64,000 nt of DNA from Staphylospora marina (GTDB lineage: Bacteria; Bacillota; Bacilli; Thermoactinomycetales; Thermoactinomycetaceae): contig NZ_CP034118.1 in NCBI RefSeq assembly GCF_003856495.1, forward strand, positions 538,001 to 602,000. The letters are read 5' to 3'. The position numbers and the translations under genes were made by a program. Shown here in pieces: positions 34,268 through 42,428 of this stretch. Positions within the stretch are counted from its first letter, which is position 1, and the number at the start of each line of letters is the position of its first letter. The notes under the pieces were generated by a model. The model was not told the origin of the DNA. It saw only the letters and a list, made by a program, of their open reading frames with translations, and made no database searches.

Positions 34268-34292
34268 GCGACACGGCAACGTGTCGTTTTTT
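34268..34292 (+). terminator. intrinsic terminator of the osmoprotectant operon
   Basis: GCGACACG (34268-34275) and CGTGTCG (34280-34286) with a GCAA loop, then six T. Confidence 0.85.
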
Positions 34293-34324
34293 CTTCATGA
34301 TCAAGGTGATCCGTCCAAGCTTCT

Positions 34325-34332
34325 GATATACT
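34325..34332 (+). promoter_or_regulatory. extended -10 promoter of the PCYCGC lipoprotein gene
   Basis: TGATATACT, an extended -10 with TATACT at 34327-34332, lies about 58 bases before the start codon; no good -35 is seen. Confidence 0.5.
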
Positions 34333-34389
34333 GGTGATGAACCGAAAGAGGTGCCACAGACTCTTTGGAGGAGAAGAGGCGAAGGATTC

Positions 34390-34899
34390 ATGAAAAAACG
34401 GAAAGCGACAAAATGGCTGTTGCTCTTGGGCGGCATGCTGATGACCGTGCATCTCACCGGTTGCGCGGCCGAACCGGATTCCGGTCATACATCGGAACAT
34501 CATTCATCCACCGAACACGTTGCCGGTGATCTGCGGGAAGAAACGGGAAGCGTTCGTGAATTGCCGTCTTTCCTCAGCGGTGCGGATCCGTGGGTCGTTC
34601 AGGTGTATCAAACGGCGGCGGAGAACGCCTCCTTGCTGGACCATATCCCGTGCTACTGCGGCTGCGGACAAAGCGTGGGGCACAGGAGCAATCGCGACTG
34701 CTTCGTTCATGAAATCAAATCCGACGGAAACATCGTCTGGGATTCCCACGGAACCAAGTGCGGCACCTGTCTGGAAATCGCCGAAGAAGCCGCCGCTTTG
34801 AAGAAACAGGGCAAATCGGTCAAGGAAATCCGTGAATATATCGATCAGAAGTACAAAGAAGGATACGCACCGCCCACGCCGACTCCGATGCCTTCCTGA
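34390..34899 (+). CDS. PCYCGC-motif lipoprotein
   Basis: The 169-residue lipoprotein (signal ending HLTGCAA) has the PCYCGC domain: HIPCYCGCGQSVGH, RDCFVHEI and GTKCGTCLEIAEEA. The Cys/His spacing suggests metal binding, but the family's function is not established. A His-rich linker (HTSEHHSSTEH) follows the lipid anchor and the C-terminus is Pro/Thr-rich. ATG 34390 begins the signal peptide, with GAAGGA upstream. It is a single-gene unit with its own promoter and terminator. Confidence 0.82.
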   Translation: MKKRKATKWLLLLGGMLMTVHLTGCAAEPDSGHTSEHHSSTEHVAGDLREETGSVRELPSFLSGADPWVVQVYQTAAENASLLDHIPCYCGCGQSVGHRSNRDCFVHEIKSDGNIVWDSHGTKCGTCLEIAEEAAALKKQGKSVKEIREYIDQKYKEGYAPPTPTPMPS

Positions 34900-34931
34900 T
34901 CATCGGATCCGGGAAAGGGTGGATGTGCACT

Positions 34932-34961
34932 GCCGGCGGATGAGATGTCCGTCGGCTTTTT
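34932..34961 (+). terminator. intrinsic terminator of the PCYCGC lipoprotein gene
   Basis: GCCGGCGGA (34932-34940) pairs with TCCGTCGGC (34948-34956), then TTTTT. Confidence 0.8.
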
Positions 34962-35029
34962 GGTGGGTGACGGTTGCGCAAAAAAAAAGAGGGCGGGGAT
35001 GCCCTCTGCGATTGAGCACGAAGCCCTGT

Positions 35030-35455
35030 TCATTTTTCGGTTCTTGCGGAAATTTTCCCGACTGCATAAGAGTCTGTCCACGGATCGCGGATATCAATAT
35101 AGTACTTGGCAGGAAGCATATTGGTAAAGGTAATCGTACGTGAAGAGCCAAAGGTTTTGAATGATGTACAGTTCCCCGAAGAGGCGCTGCAAAGACGGGC
35201 GGTCAGAGAGGCCGGAGACCATGGCTTCGGAATGTCGGTTGCCTTGTAAATCCTCATCAAATTTTGGTCAATGGTCAAACGAACCGTTCTATATGTGGAG
35301 TCCACCGTGATATTTCCATCCCATTTGCCATCTTCCGTAGTAAAGGAGGCAGGTCCATAAAAATCTTGAGCCGCATACGACTTTTCCGCCGGAGCCACCA
35401 ACATTCCCGCCAGCGCCACGACCAGACCCGTCATGAGCACAAGAACACGCTTCAT
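35030..35455 (-). CDS. secreted protein of unknown function
   Basis: The 141-residue product has a Sec signal peptide (MKRVLVLMTGLVVALAG, cleavage expected after SYAA) and a beta-rich mature part with two Cys (RLCSASSGNC) that could form a disulfide. I recognise no family. ATG 35455 has an ideal AAGGAGGT site 6 bases upstream. A possible promoter, TTGCAT with TATTTT 17 bp on, lies in the A+T-rich upstream region. Confidence 0.65.
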   Translation of the reverse strand: MKRVLVLMTGLVVALAGMLVAPAEKSYAAQDFYGPASFTTEDGKWDGNITVDSTYRTVRLTIDQNLMRIYKATDIPKPWSPASLTARLCSASSGNCTSFKTFGSSRTITFTNMLPAKYYIDIRDPWTDSYAVGKISARTEK

Positions 35456-35571
35456 GAGGTGACCTCCTTCATCCATGCTAATTCATTGGTTTCCATATAT
35501 TAAAATAACTCAATATTATCTGAAATGCAACCATTATTTTGAATATGAGTCAATTTCCGTTCGAGAAGACG

Positions 35572-35606
35572 AAAAAGCGGGTTCCGGTTGACGAAACCCG
35601 CTTTTT
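35572..35606 (-). terminator. terminator of the mannitol operon
   Basis: GCGGGTT (35577-35583) pairs with AACCCGC (35595-35601); extended by A and T runs on both sides, so minus-strand transcripts end in U. Confidence 0.75.
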
Positions 35607-35647
35607 GCGCACGGATTTTGAAGAGGTCTGATGAAAGGCAGGTTCAA

Positions 35648-36805
35648 TCACCGTTTTTTCATGGATTCCAGCTTTTCCACGTTTTCGATGATCCGGGCAA
35701 ACAGCGGAGAATCCGGCTGCACTCCGGTCACTTGGCGGATGGTTTTGTACAGCCCTTTTTCCGCCCGGAGGGTGCGGATTCGCATCGCTTCTTCGTCTTC
35801 CTCATGGTCGAACAGAAGGGCGGCGGCGATCCCGACGGACAGATGCTCGGGCACCATTCCGTGTTCAAGCAGCTGGACGGCGGGGCCCATCAAACGGTCC
35901 CCGGGACCGAGCTTTCGGATGGGAGAACGGCCGATTCGCGTCACTTCGTCCGACAGGTGGGGATTGGCGAACCGGGACATGATTTTTTCCGTATACCGCC
36001 GGTGATCTTCGGGATCGATCGCATGTTTGAGAACCAGCAGCCGTCCGGTCTCTTCCAGGGCTTTTTGAGTGGTTTCCCGGACAAACGGGTTCCGGAGCGC
36101 CTCATCCATGGTGCGGAACCCGAACAGGTATCCCAGATAGGCGGCCGTGGCGTGCCCGGTGTTGACGGTGTACAATTTTCGCTCGATGTAGGGCGTCAGG
36201 TCGGAAACCCAGGTGATCCCCTTGATCTCCGGAATTTCCCCCCGGATGCCGGACCTGTCCACCACCCACTCATAAAACGGTTCCACAATGACTTTCAACC
36301 GGTCTTCGTTGGATTGCAGGGGCACGATGCGGTCCACGGCCGAATCCGGGAAGCCGATACACTTTTTCGCCTTGGCGTGGATCTCCTCATCGAGGTGTTG
36401 GAAAATGTACGATTTCAGCATCGTGCTGGCCCCGACGGCATTTTCGCAGGCGATGATGTTGAGCGGACGATCATGCGTGCGAAGCCGTTCCGTCAAAGCT
36501 TTGGCCAGGACGGGAGCGATCCGCTCCAGGACGGCCGGCCCGACGGCGGTGGTCACCAGATCGGCATCGATGATTTCCCTGGAGACCGCTTCCGGATCCA
36601 GCCCCGATACCGCCCGGACGCCGCGAACGATGAACGTCTCCCGGTGTTCCGCGGCCGTTTCCACGACATATTCCCGTCGGCGGTTGATCTCGTCCACCAG
36701 TTCCTGAACCACGTCGATGAAACAGACTTCGCAGCCGGATTGGTTCAGCAACGCTCCGATGAATCCCCGACCGATGTTTCCGGCTCCGAAGTGAACGGCT
36801 TTCAT
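35648..36805 (-). CDS. mtlD: mannitol-1-phosphate 5-dehydrogenase
   Basis: MtlD oxidises mannitol 1-phosphate to fructose 6-phosphate with NAD+. The 385-residue length and the N-terminal MKAVHFGAGNIGRGFIG dinucleotide loop are typical, as are the IIACENAVGAST, DSAVDRIVP and LYTVNTGHATAAYLGY segments, the last two near the catalytic Lys/His region of polyol-specific long-chain dehydrogenases. Its ATG overlaps the mtlF stop (ATGA), indicating translational coupling as the last gene of mtlA-mtlR-mtlF-mtlD. Confidence 0.93.
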   Translation of the reverse strand: MKAVHFGAGNIGRGFIGALLNQSGCEVCFIDVVQELVDEINRRREYVVETAAEHRETFIVRGVRAVSGLDPEAVSREIIDADLVTTAVGPAVLERIAPVLAKALTERLRTHDRPLNIIACENAVGASTMLKSYIFQHLDEEIHAKAKKCIGFPDSAVDRIVPLQSNEDRLKVIVEPFYEWVVDRSGIRGEIPEIKGITWVSDLTPYIERKLYTVNTGHATAAYLGYLFGFRTMDEALRNPFVRETTQKALEETGRLLVLKHAIDPEDHRRYTEKIMSRFANPHLSDEVTRIGRSPIRKLGPGDRLMGPAVQLLEHGMVPEHLSVGIAAALLFDHEEDEEAMRIRTLRAEKGLYKTIRQVTGVQPDSPLFARIIENVEKLESMKKR

Positions 36806-37236
36806 GCTTCATCCCCTCCGATGAAGGAGATCAATGCATCGGCGTTGTTGAAGGCCACCATTTTTTTCACGGACTCCTCGTCCGAGCAGAGCAGGGCAAG
36901 CCGGGCGAGAATGTTCAGATGATCGTCTCCCTTGGCGGCGATGCCGAACAGCAGGTATGCGGTGTTGCCGTTTCCGAAATCGACCCCGTCCGGAATTTGC
37001 ACCACGGAAATGCCGGTGGAATGAATGTATGCTTTGGAATCGGCGGTCCCGTGAGGAATGGCCACTCCGTTGCCGATCCAGGTGGACAGTTCTTCCTCGC
37101 GCTCGTGCATCTTGGCGACGTATTCTGCGGACACGTGGTCGCTTTTGACCAGCAGTTGGCCGGCCAGTTCGATCGCTTCCCGTTTGTCTTTGACTTTTGC
37201 GTTCAGCAGCACTTTCTCTGCGGACAGCATGGTCAT
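36802..37236 (-). CDS. mtlF: mannitol-specific PTS enzyme IIA
   Basis: The 144-residue EIIA domain passes phosphate from HPr to the EIIB of MtlA. The active His lies in NGVAIPHGTAD; GVDFGNGNTAYLLFGIAAKGDDHLNIL is the second conserved block. Its ATG overlaps the stop of mtlR (ATGA) and its stop overlaps the mtlD start, so the genes are translated in a coupled chain. GGAGAG precedes the start. Confidence 0.92.
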   Translation of the reverse strand: MTMLSAEKVLLNAKVKDKREAIELAGQLLVKSDHVSAEYVAKMHEREEELSTWIGNGVAIPHGTADSKAYIHSTGISVVQIPDGVDFGNGNTAYLLFGIAAKGDDHLNILARLALLCSDEESVKKMVAFNNADALISFIGGDEA

Positions 37237-39338
37237 GATGATCTCTCCTCTCCGGTGTGGATGTCGGATGTGCAGAATTGATACAGGCGGTTGGCGAAAT
37301 GTTTCCGAATGCCCGATTCATCCTCCGATTCCAGCACATGGACGGTGTCCGGTTCGATGAGCAGCGAACTGATGTGACTCAACAGTTCGACGACCTCACG
37401 GGGGCCGGAAGCCGGGCACACCATCAGGACGATCTTGTCAATGTCCACCCGGCCGTCATCCATGGATCTGACGGAAACGCGATCGTTGAGCCGATGGACG
37501 GAGAACGAAGGGTGGAGAACATGATCACTGCGACAGTGGAACAGGCCGAGACGGGCATCGGGAATGCCGAGTCCTCCGAGTTTCTCCCGTTCAAGCAATC
37601 GCGTCACCACCGGTTTGCCACTGTCGAGGATGTTCTTCTGTTCCAGCAGGAGACAGGCCTGGCGGAGAATTTCTTCCAGATTTCCGCTTCGGACCGATGA
37701 TTCCGTCACGAAGAAGCGGTCCATCAAATCCAGCGCATGGCCGAGCAGGGAATGAACCCGTTGCAATTCGTCCAACTCCCGGACGATGCGCGGGCTTTTG
37801 TCGATCCGGCAGGGAATCTTGAATGAGCGTTCCTTGGCAATCCGCCGGATCTTTTCCAGATCCTCATCCGTCGGCAACGGGTTCATCAGCAACACTTCAT
37901 CCGGTTTTCTCGAAGGAATGGGAACGGTGGACACGATGAGGTCGTATTCCCCGGGGTCCATGTCATCGATTTCGAAGACCGATACGTTCCGGAGCACTTC
38001 CGCCTCAGGGACGGAGCTTTGAATCCGGCTCGCCAGCAGTTTGGACGACCCCAAGCCGCCGGAACAGACGATCAGGATTCGCAGACGCCGGTTCTTTTTG
38101 GCCACTCTTTCCAATGCCGATCCGAAGTGCATGACCAGATACCCGATTTCTTCATCGGGCACGTCCAAATGCGGGAAGACGGAGCGGGCCGCTTCGCGGA
38201 CCACCCGGAACAGGTTCGGGTAATCTTTTTGGATTCGGGGAAGCAGGGGATTGCGGATTTTCATGTTGCGCTTCATCCGGTGGATCGCCGGTTCCAGGTG
38301 GACGACCAGCCCTTCGAGCAGGGAACGGTCGTCCGACAGATCCGCGTCGAGTTTCTTTTCGCAGAGAGTGATCAGTTTCCCGGCGGTCGCCGTCAGTTCC
38401 GCCCGGGAGTCTTCCATCGGTTCATACCGGGAGTGTCCAAGCTTGGCTCCCTTCAGGTGCATCGCCACATGGCCGATTTCCTCGGGGGGAACGGGGTGGC
38501 CGAAGCGGCCTTCCAACCGCCTGGCCATTTCCCGGGCCAGCCGATACTCCGGGGTACCGGCCAGCTTTTCCAAGTCCTCCGGATCCATTTCGACGGTTTC
38601 GCCCTTGGCGATCCGTTCCATGGCCAGGGCCAGGTGAATGACCATACCGATCCGTGCACTGTCGGCGAGTGGTGTGGGGAAAATCCCGTCTGCCGCGCGG
38701 AGTTCTTCATCGACCTTGATCAGGGTCTCCCGGGGGATCATCCGGAGCAATCGTTCGGAAGCGGCATCCGGAAGCGGATCCGGAACATCCGGACGGGTGT
38801 TTTTCAGGATCGGGATCCAGTGAGATTCGTCCAGATGTTCCGAAATCAGGGAACGGATGGCTTTTCGTTTGGATGACTCCGGTCCGGCGATCTCCACGCC
38901 GTAGCCGCGGCGGCGGATCAGAGAAAGGCCCCAAGACCTCAGCCAATCGGTCAATGCGTCCAAATCATGGCTGACGGTGGCCGGCGTCACTTTCAATTCG
39001 TGCGCGAGGGCCAATGTTTTGATCGGCTCCGTGGCTTCCAACAGCGTGCACAGAATCCGGATTTTCCGTTCTTCCGCCGTGTACTCGACGGGCTTCAGTT
39101 TCGCGAGGGTTTGTTTCAATCGGGTCCGTTGCTCCGACGTTCCGTGAAGAAACAGGCCGGAACCCGCTTTTTTCTCCAGTTTCAGGCCGAACGGTTCCAA
39201 CCGTTTCTCCAGCCAGGTGAGTTCCCGATGAATCGTGCGGGGGCTGACATGAGTTTCCGCCGCAATGTCCCGGACGGTGACTTCTCGCTTCCGAAGCAGA
39301 ATTTCGAGGATCTGACGTTGCCTGGAAGAGATGATCAC
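37233..39338 (-). CDS. mtlR: mannitol operon activator MtlR
   Basis: The 701-residue PTS-controlled transcription activator has an N-terminal HTH (EVTVRDIAAETHVSPRTIHREL), a second HTH-like part, two PRD domains (conserved His in HLALAMERI, HVAMHLKGA, HLEPAIHRM and LVMHFGSALERV), an EIIB-Gat-like domain (ILIVCSGGLGSSKLLASRI) and a C-terminal EIIA-Mtl-like domain (LFHCRSDHV). HPr and the EII proteins set its activity by phosphorylation. The start is a GTG at 39338. It lies 57 bp after mtlA in the same operon. Confidence 0.9.
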   Translation of the reverse strand: MIISSRQRQILEILLRKREVTVRDIAAETHVSPRTIHRELTWLEKRLEPFGLKLEKKAGSGLFLHGTSEQRTRLKQTLAKLKPVEYTAEERKIRILCTLLEATEPIKTLALAHELKVTPATVSHDLDALTDWLRSWGLSLIRRRGYGVEIAGPESSKRKAIRSLISEHLDESHWIPILKNTRPDVPDPLPDAASERLLRMIPRETLIKVDEELRAADGIFPTPLADSARIGMVIHLALAMERIAKGETVEMDPEDLEKLAGTPEYRLAREMARRLEGRFGHPVPPEEIGHVAMHLKGAKLGHSRYEPMEDSRAELTATAGKLITLCEKKLDADLSDDRSLLEGLVVHLEPAIHRMKRNMKIRNPLLPRIQKDYPNLFRVVREAARSVFPHLDVPDEEIGYLVMHFGSALERVAKKNRRLRILIVCSGGLGSSKLLASRIQSSVPEAEVLRNVSVFEIDDMDPGEYDLIVSTVPIPSRKPDEVLLMNPLPTDEDLEKIRRIAKERSFKIPCRIDKSPRIVRELDELQRVHSLLGHALDLMDRFFVTESSVRSGNLEEILRQACLLLEQKNILDSGKPVVTRLLEREKLGGLGIPDARLGLFHCRSDHVLHPSFSVHRLNDRVSVRSMDDGRVDIDKIVLMVCPASGPREVVELLSHISSLLIEPDTVHVLESEDESGIRKHFANRLYQFCTSDIHTGEERSS

Positions 39339-39395
39339 GTCTGTTTCCCCCCATTCCGGGGAATCCGGCGAAAACGTTCACCGGATTCGCGCGAA

Positions 39396-40817
39396 TTACT
39401 TGCCGAGACGTCGGACCAGTTCGTCGTACACGGGGCTGTTCAGGAAGTTGTCGACCGACACGTGTTCCGCCCGGGGAGCTTTCGCTTTGGCCCGGTCCGT
39501 GAGGGTTTTCTGGGTGATGACCAGATCTGCGTCCTGCGGAATGTCATTGATCGCCGAGTTTGTCACTTCCACGTCGATGCCGGCGTCCTTGAACTTTTTC
39601 CACAAGATGGACGCGCCCATCGCGCTGGAGCCCATGCCCGCGTCGCAGGCAAACACCACTTTTTTCACGTCGCGGGCTTCTTCTCGGCTCATCATCTGGT
39701 TCACGACGTCACTTCTGTTCCCTTTCAGTTTTTCCATTTGTTCGGCCGCCCGAGACAGGTCGCCTTCTTCGGGATCCCTGCTCATTTTGAGGAATGCCGC
39801 CGAAACGAGGAAGGAAATCGCCAAGCTGACCGTCACGCCGGCCAATACGGGAAGGAGTCCTCCTTTGGGGGCCATGGCGGCAACGGCAAAGATGCTGCCG
39901 GGGGAGGGCACGGCCACGAGTCCCGCCTGAAGCGTCCGGAAGGTGAACACACCGCTCATGCCGCCGGCCATCACGGCCAGAATCAGGCGGGGTTTCATGA
40001 GGATGTACGGGAAATAGATTTCATGAATGCCACCCAAGAAGTGAATGATTGCTGCACCGGGTGCGGACTGTTTGGCCGATCCTTTTCCGAACAGCCAGAA
40101 GGCCAGCAGCACGCCCAGCCCCGGACCGGGGTTGGCTTCGAGCAGGAAGAAGACGGATTTTCCGGTCTCCGCCGCTTCTTTCAAACCGAGCGGGCTCAGC
40201 ACACCGTGGTTGATCGCATTGTTGAGGAACAACACTTTCCCCGGCTCGATGAGCAGACTGGCAAGCGGAAGCAGTCCGGCTTTCACGATCGCCTCCACGC
40301 CGGCGGAGAGTGTGTGGGTGAGCGTCGCCACCACCGGGCCGATGGCCACGTATCCGCAGAGAGTGAGAACCGCTCCCACAATGCCTGCCGAGAAGTTGTT
40401 CACGAGCATTTCAAATCCGGCGGGAATCTTTCCTCTGAACGGGTCGTCCACCCGTTTCAGCACCCAGCCGGACAGGGGACCCATGATCATGGCTCCCAGA
40501 AACATGGGGATATCCGTGCCGACGATGATCCCCATCGTGCCCAGTGCACCGATGACACCGCCACGCACGTCGTAAATCATCTTGCCGCCCGTGTACCCGA
40601 TCAGAAGAGGCAACAGGTACTGGATGGTCGGTCCGACCAGCTGCGCAAGATGCTCATTGGGAATCCAGCCGGTGGGAATGAACAGGGCGGTGATGAGACC
40701 CCATGCAATGAACGCTCCGATGTTGGGCATCACCATCGCGCTCAGGAACCGGCCGAATTTTTGAACGCCTACCTGGAGACGGTTGTTCCGGTCAATGGCC
40801 TGGTTGGCTTGACTCAT
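39396..40817 (-). CDS. mtlA: mannitol-specific PTS enzyme IICB
   Basis: The 473-residue transporter has an N-terminal EIIC channel (FLSAMVMPNIGAFIAWG, IGYTGGKMIYDVRGGVIG, NNAINHGVLSPLG, and GGIHEIYFPYIL) and a C-terminal EIIB domain with the phosphorylated Cys in VVFACDAGMGSSAMGAS. The IIA domain is absent and supplied by mtlF. AAGGAG precedes ATG 40817. It is the first gene of the operon, behind a cre-like site. Confidence 0.93.
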   Translation of the reverse strand: MSQANQAIDRNNRLQVGVQKFGRFLSAMVMPNIGAFIAWGLITALFIPTGWIPNEHLAQLVGPTIQYLLPLLIGYTGGKMIYDVRGGVIGALGTMGIIVGTDIPMFLGAMIMGPLSGWVLKRVDDPFRGKIPAGFEMLVNNFSAGIVGAVLTLCGYVAIGPVVATLTHTLSAGVEAIVKAGLLPLASLLIEPGKVLFLNNAINHGVLSPLGLKEAAETGKSVFFLLEANPGPGLGVLLAFWLFGKGSAKQSAPGAAIIHFLGGIHEIYFPYILMKPRLILAVMAGGMSGVFTFRTLQAGLVAVPSPGSIFAVAAMAPKGGLLPVLAGVTVSLAISFLVSAAFLKMSRDPEEGDLSRAAEQMEKLKGNRSDVVNQMMSREEARDVKKVVFACDAGMGSSAMGASILWKKFKDAGIDVEVTNSAINDIPQDADLVITQKTLTDRAKAKAPRAEHVSVDNFLNSPVYDELVRRLGK

Positions 40818-40866
40818 GATGATCTCCTTTCCAAGGGATGAAATGGATCCCGGTGTTGGCTTTATC

Positions 40867-40933
40867 GTAAAACGCTTTCAACAAATGGTTCAACAAAATG
40901 AAAACACAGATTCGTCAAGATGCCTGTTGACAA
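40867..40933 (-). promoter_or_regulatory. control region of the mannitol operon: cre-like site and dyad
   Basis: TTGAAAGCGTTTTAC (minus strand, 40867-40881) fits the CcpA cre consensus except at the next-to-last C. Further upstream TTGTCAA (40927-40933) and TTGACGA (40912-40918) form an imperfect dyad that may be the MtlR site. No convincing -10 was identified. Confidence 0.5.
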
Positions 40934-40983
40934 AATTAAAATGGAATGATTTGATGAGTGGATTTCTCTTTTCGGGAAAACCA

Positions 40984-41018
40984 AAAGATCCGCCGGCCAA
41001 AACACCAGGCGGATCTTT
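40984..41018 (-). terminator. terminator of the metal efflux gene
   Basis: AAAGATCCGCC (40984-40994) pairs with GGCGGATCTTT (41008-41018); a T-rich tail follows on the minus strand, and TTTTT on the plus strand. Confidence 0.8.
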
Positions 41019-41025
41019 TTCGGTT

Positions 41026-41958
41026 TCAGTGAACATGCTGCCGGGAGTGGTGGAAATCGGCGGTTTCGATCTGGATCGTGGTGTGATGGATCGAGAAATG
41101 TTCTTCGATCTGACGGATCGCCGTTTTCAGGATGTCCTGGTGGGGAGCGTCCTCTCTCACCAACAGATGGCAGGTGAGGGAATCCAGCCCGGAGGTGATC
41201 GTCCAGATGTGCAGATCATGCACGTTGATCACGCCGGGGATGGCGGTCAACACTTCTTCCACCTTGTGTTTGTCCACGGTGATCGGCGTTCCTTCCATCA
41301 GGATGTGCAGGGAATGGGAGAGAACTCCCCAGGCGCTTCTCAAAATGAGGATGGCCACGATCACGCTGATCACGGGATCGGCCAAATACCAGGAAAAGGC
41401 TGACATCAGCAATCCGGCCAGGATGGCTCCGATCGAGCCCAATGCGTCCGACAGGACGTGCAGATAAGCGCTTCGCAGGTTGACGTTGTTTTTGACGTCC
41501 CCTTTGCGCATGAGCACCCAGGCGCTGGCCAGATTGGCGAACAAGCCGATCGCGGCGATCAGCATCATGGTTTGACCGTTGATCGCGGGAGGGCTCCAAA
41601 AACGCTCCCACGCCTCCAAAACGATCCATCCCGCGGCCACGAAGAGCGTCAGACCGTTGAACAAAGCAGCGAGGATTTCAAACCGGTAGTATCCGAACGT
41701 TTTTCGCGGTGACGGAGGACGCTTTGCCAGCCACATCGCGACGAGACTGAGCGCAAGTGAAGCCGCGTCCCCCAGCATGTGACCGGCATCCGACAACAGG
41801 GCCAGGCTGTTGGTCAGCAGCCCCCCGACAAATTCCAAAAGCAAAATGGTGACCGTGATGGCCAGGGCGATGGTAAGGCCTGTTCGATTGTCGTGATGAT
41901 GGTCGTGGCCGTGATGATGATGGTCATGGTGATGACCGTGATGGTGATGATGATGCAC
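41026..41958 (-). CDS. czcD: cation diffusion facilitator (Zn/Co/Cd efflux), CzcD type
   Basis: The 310-residue protein exports divalent metal in exchange for protons. Seventeen of residues 2-22 are His, a metal-buffering tail. Helices follow with SLALLSDAGHMLGDAASLAL (site A HxxxD) and HVLSDALGSIGAILAG, then a C-terminal cytoplasmic domain ending in DLHIWTITSGLDSLTCHLL and HHTTIQIE. The start is a GTG with AAGGAGAA 7 bases upstream. It is cotranscribed with the ArsR-type gene 20 bp upstream. The exact metal is not determined; the repressor type favours Zn/Co. Confidence 0.9.
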   Translation of the reverse strand: MHHHHHHGHHHDHHHHGHDHHHDNRTGLTIALAITVTILLLEFVGGLLTNSLALLSDAGHMLGDAASLALSLVAMWLAKRPPSPRKTFGYYRFEILAALFNGLTLFVAAGWIVLEAWERFWSPPAINGQTMMLIAAIGLFANLASAWVLMRKGDVKNNVNLRSAYLHVLSDALGSIGAILAGLLMSAFSWYLADPVISVIVAILILRSAWGVLSHSLHILMEGTPITVDKHKVEEVLTAIPGVINVHDLHIWTITSGLDSLTCHLLVREDAPHQDILKTAIRQIEEHFSIHHTTIQIETADFHHSRQHVH

Positions 41959-41977
41959 GGGACATTCTCCTTCCGTC

Positions 41978-42286
41978 TCAGTCGTGTTGGACGTGGCGGA
42001 TGGTTTGGTGGAGCATCCGGATCACGTGCTCGTCATCGCAGGAATAGAGAACGGTCCTGCCTTCGCGGCGTGACTTCACCAGTCTCAGGGAGCGCAACAG
42101 AGCCAATTGATGGGAAACGGCGGACTGGGACAGGTCAAGCAGTTCGGCGATATGTCCGACGGAGCATTCCTCTTCGGCGAGGAGATACAAAATCCGAATG
42201 CGGGTGGGATCGGACAGGGCCCGGAAGATCAGGACGGTTTGATTCACCGCTTCATCCGTGAGAAAGTCGTGTTCATGCTTGTTCAT
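41978..42286 (-). CDS. czrA: ArsR/SmtB-family metal-responsive repressor, CzrA-like
   Basis: The 102-residue winged-helix repressor has LLDLSQSAVSHQLALLRSLRLV as recognition region. The alpha-5 metal site of CzrA (Asp, His, then His at +11 and +14) is conserved in DDEHVIRMLHQTIRHVQH. The alpha-3N cadmium site (CVC) is not evident. It should release DNA on Zn or Co binding and derepress the efflux gene. The start at 42286 is preferred; a GTG four codons earlier is possible and no strong site separates them. Confidence 0.88.
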   Translation of the reverse strand: MNKHEHDFLTDEAVNQTVLIFRALSDPTRIRILYLLAEEECSVGHIAELLDLSQSAVSHQLALLRSLRLVKSRREGRTVLYSCDDEHVIRMLHQTIRHVQHD

Positions 42287-42310
42287 CAGACTCACCACTT
42301 ATTTATGTTC

Positions 42311-42362
42311 ATATGAGCATTTGTTCATATATAGAATAGATGAACGTGTATGTTTTGATCAA
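42311..42362 (-). promoter_or_regulatory. promoter and CzrA-like operator of the efflux operon
   Basis: TTGATC (42357-42362) and TATTCT (42333-42338), 18 bp apart, are followed by the imperfect palindrome ATATGA-N8-TCATAT (42311-42330), the typical 12-2-12-like ArsR-family operator. It overlaps the expected start of transcription, as needed for repression. Confidence 0.65.
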
Positions 42363-42382
42363 GGGACATCCGTGATTTTGGG

Positions 42383-42408
42383 AAAAGAAAAAACCCGCCT
42401 TGGCGGGT
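42383..42408 (-). terminator. terminator of the amino-acid permease gene
   Basis: ACCCGCC (42393-42399) pairs with GGCGGGT (42402-42408), with a long T-rich tail on the minus strand. Confidence 0.8.
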
Positions 42409-42428
42409 AAAGGAAGTGGTCCTTTTGA

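Noticed and set aside
41895-41958. His-rich N-terminus looking like an affinity-tag artefact
   Set aside because: His runs are interrupted by Gly and Asp and continue into a CDF transporter; His-rich tails are normal in this family.
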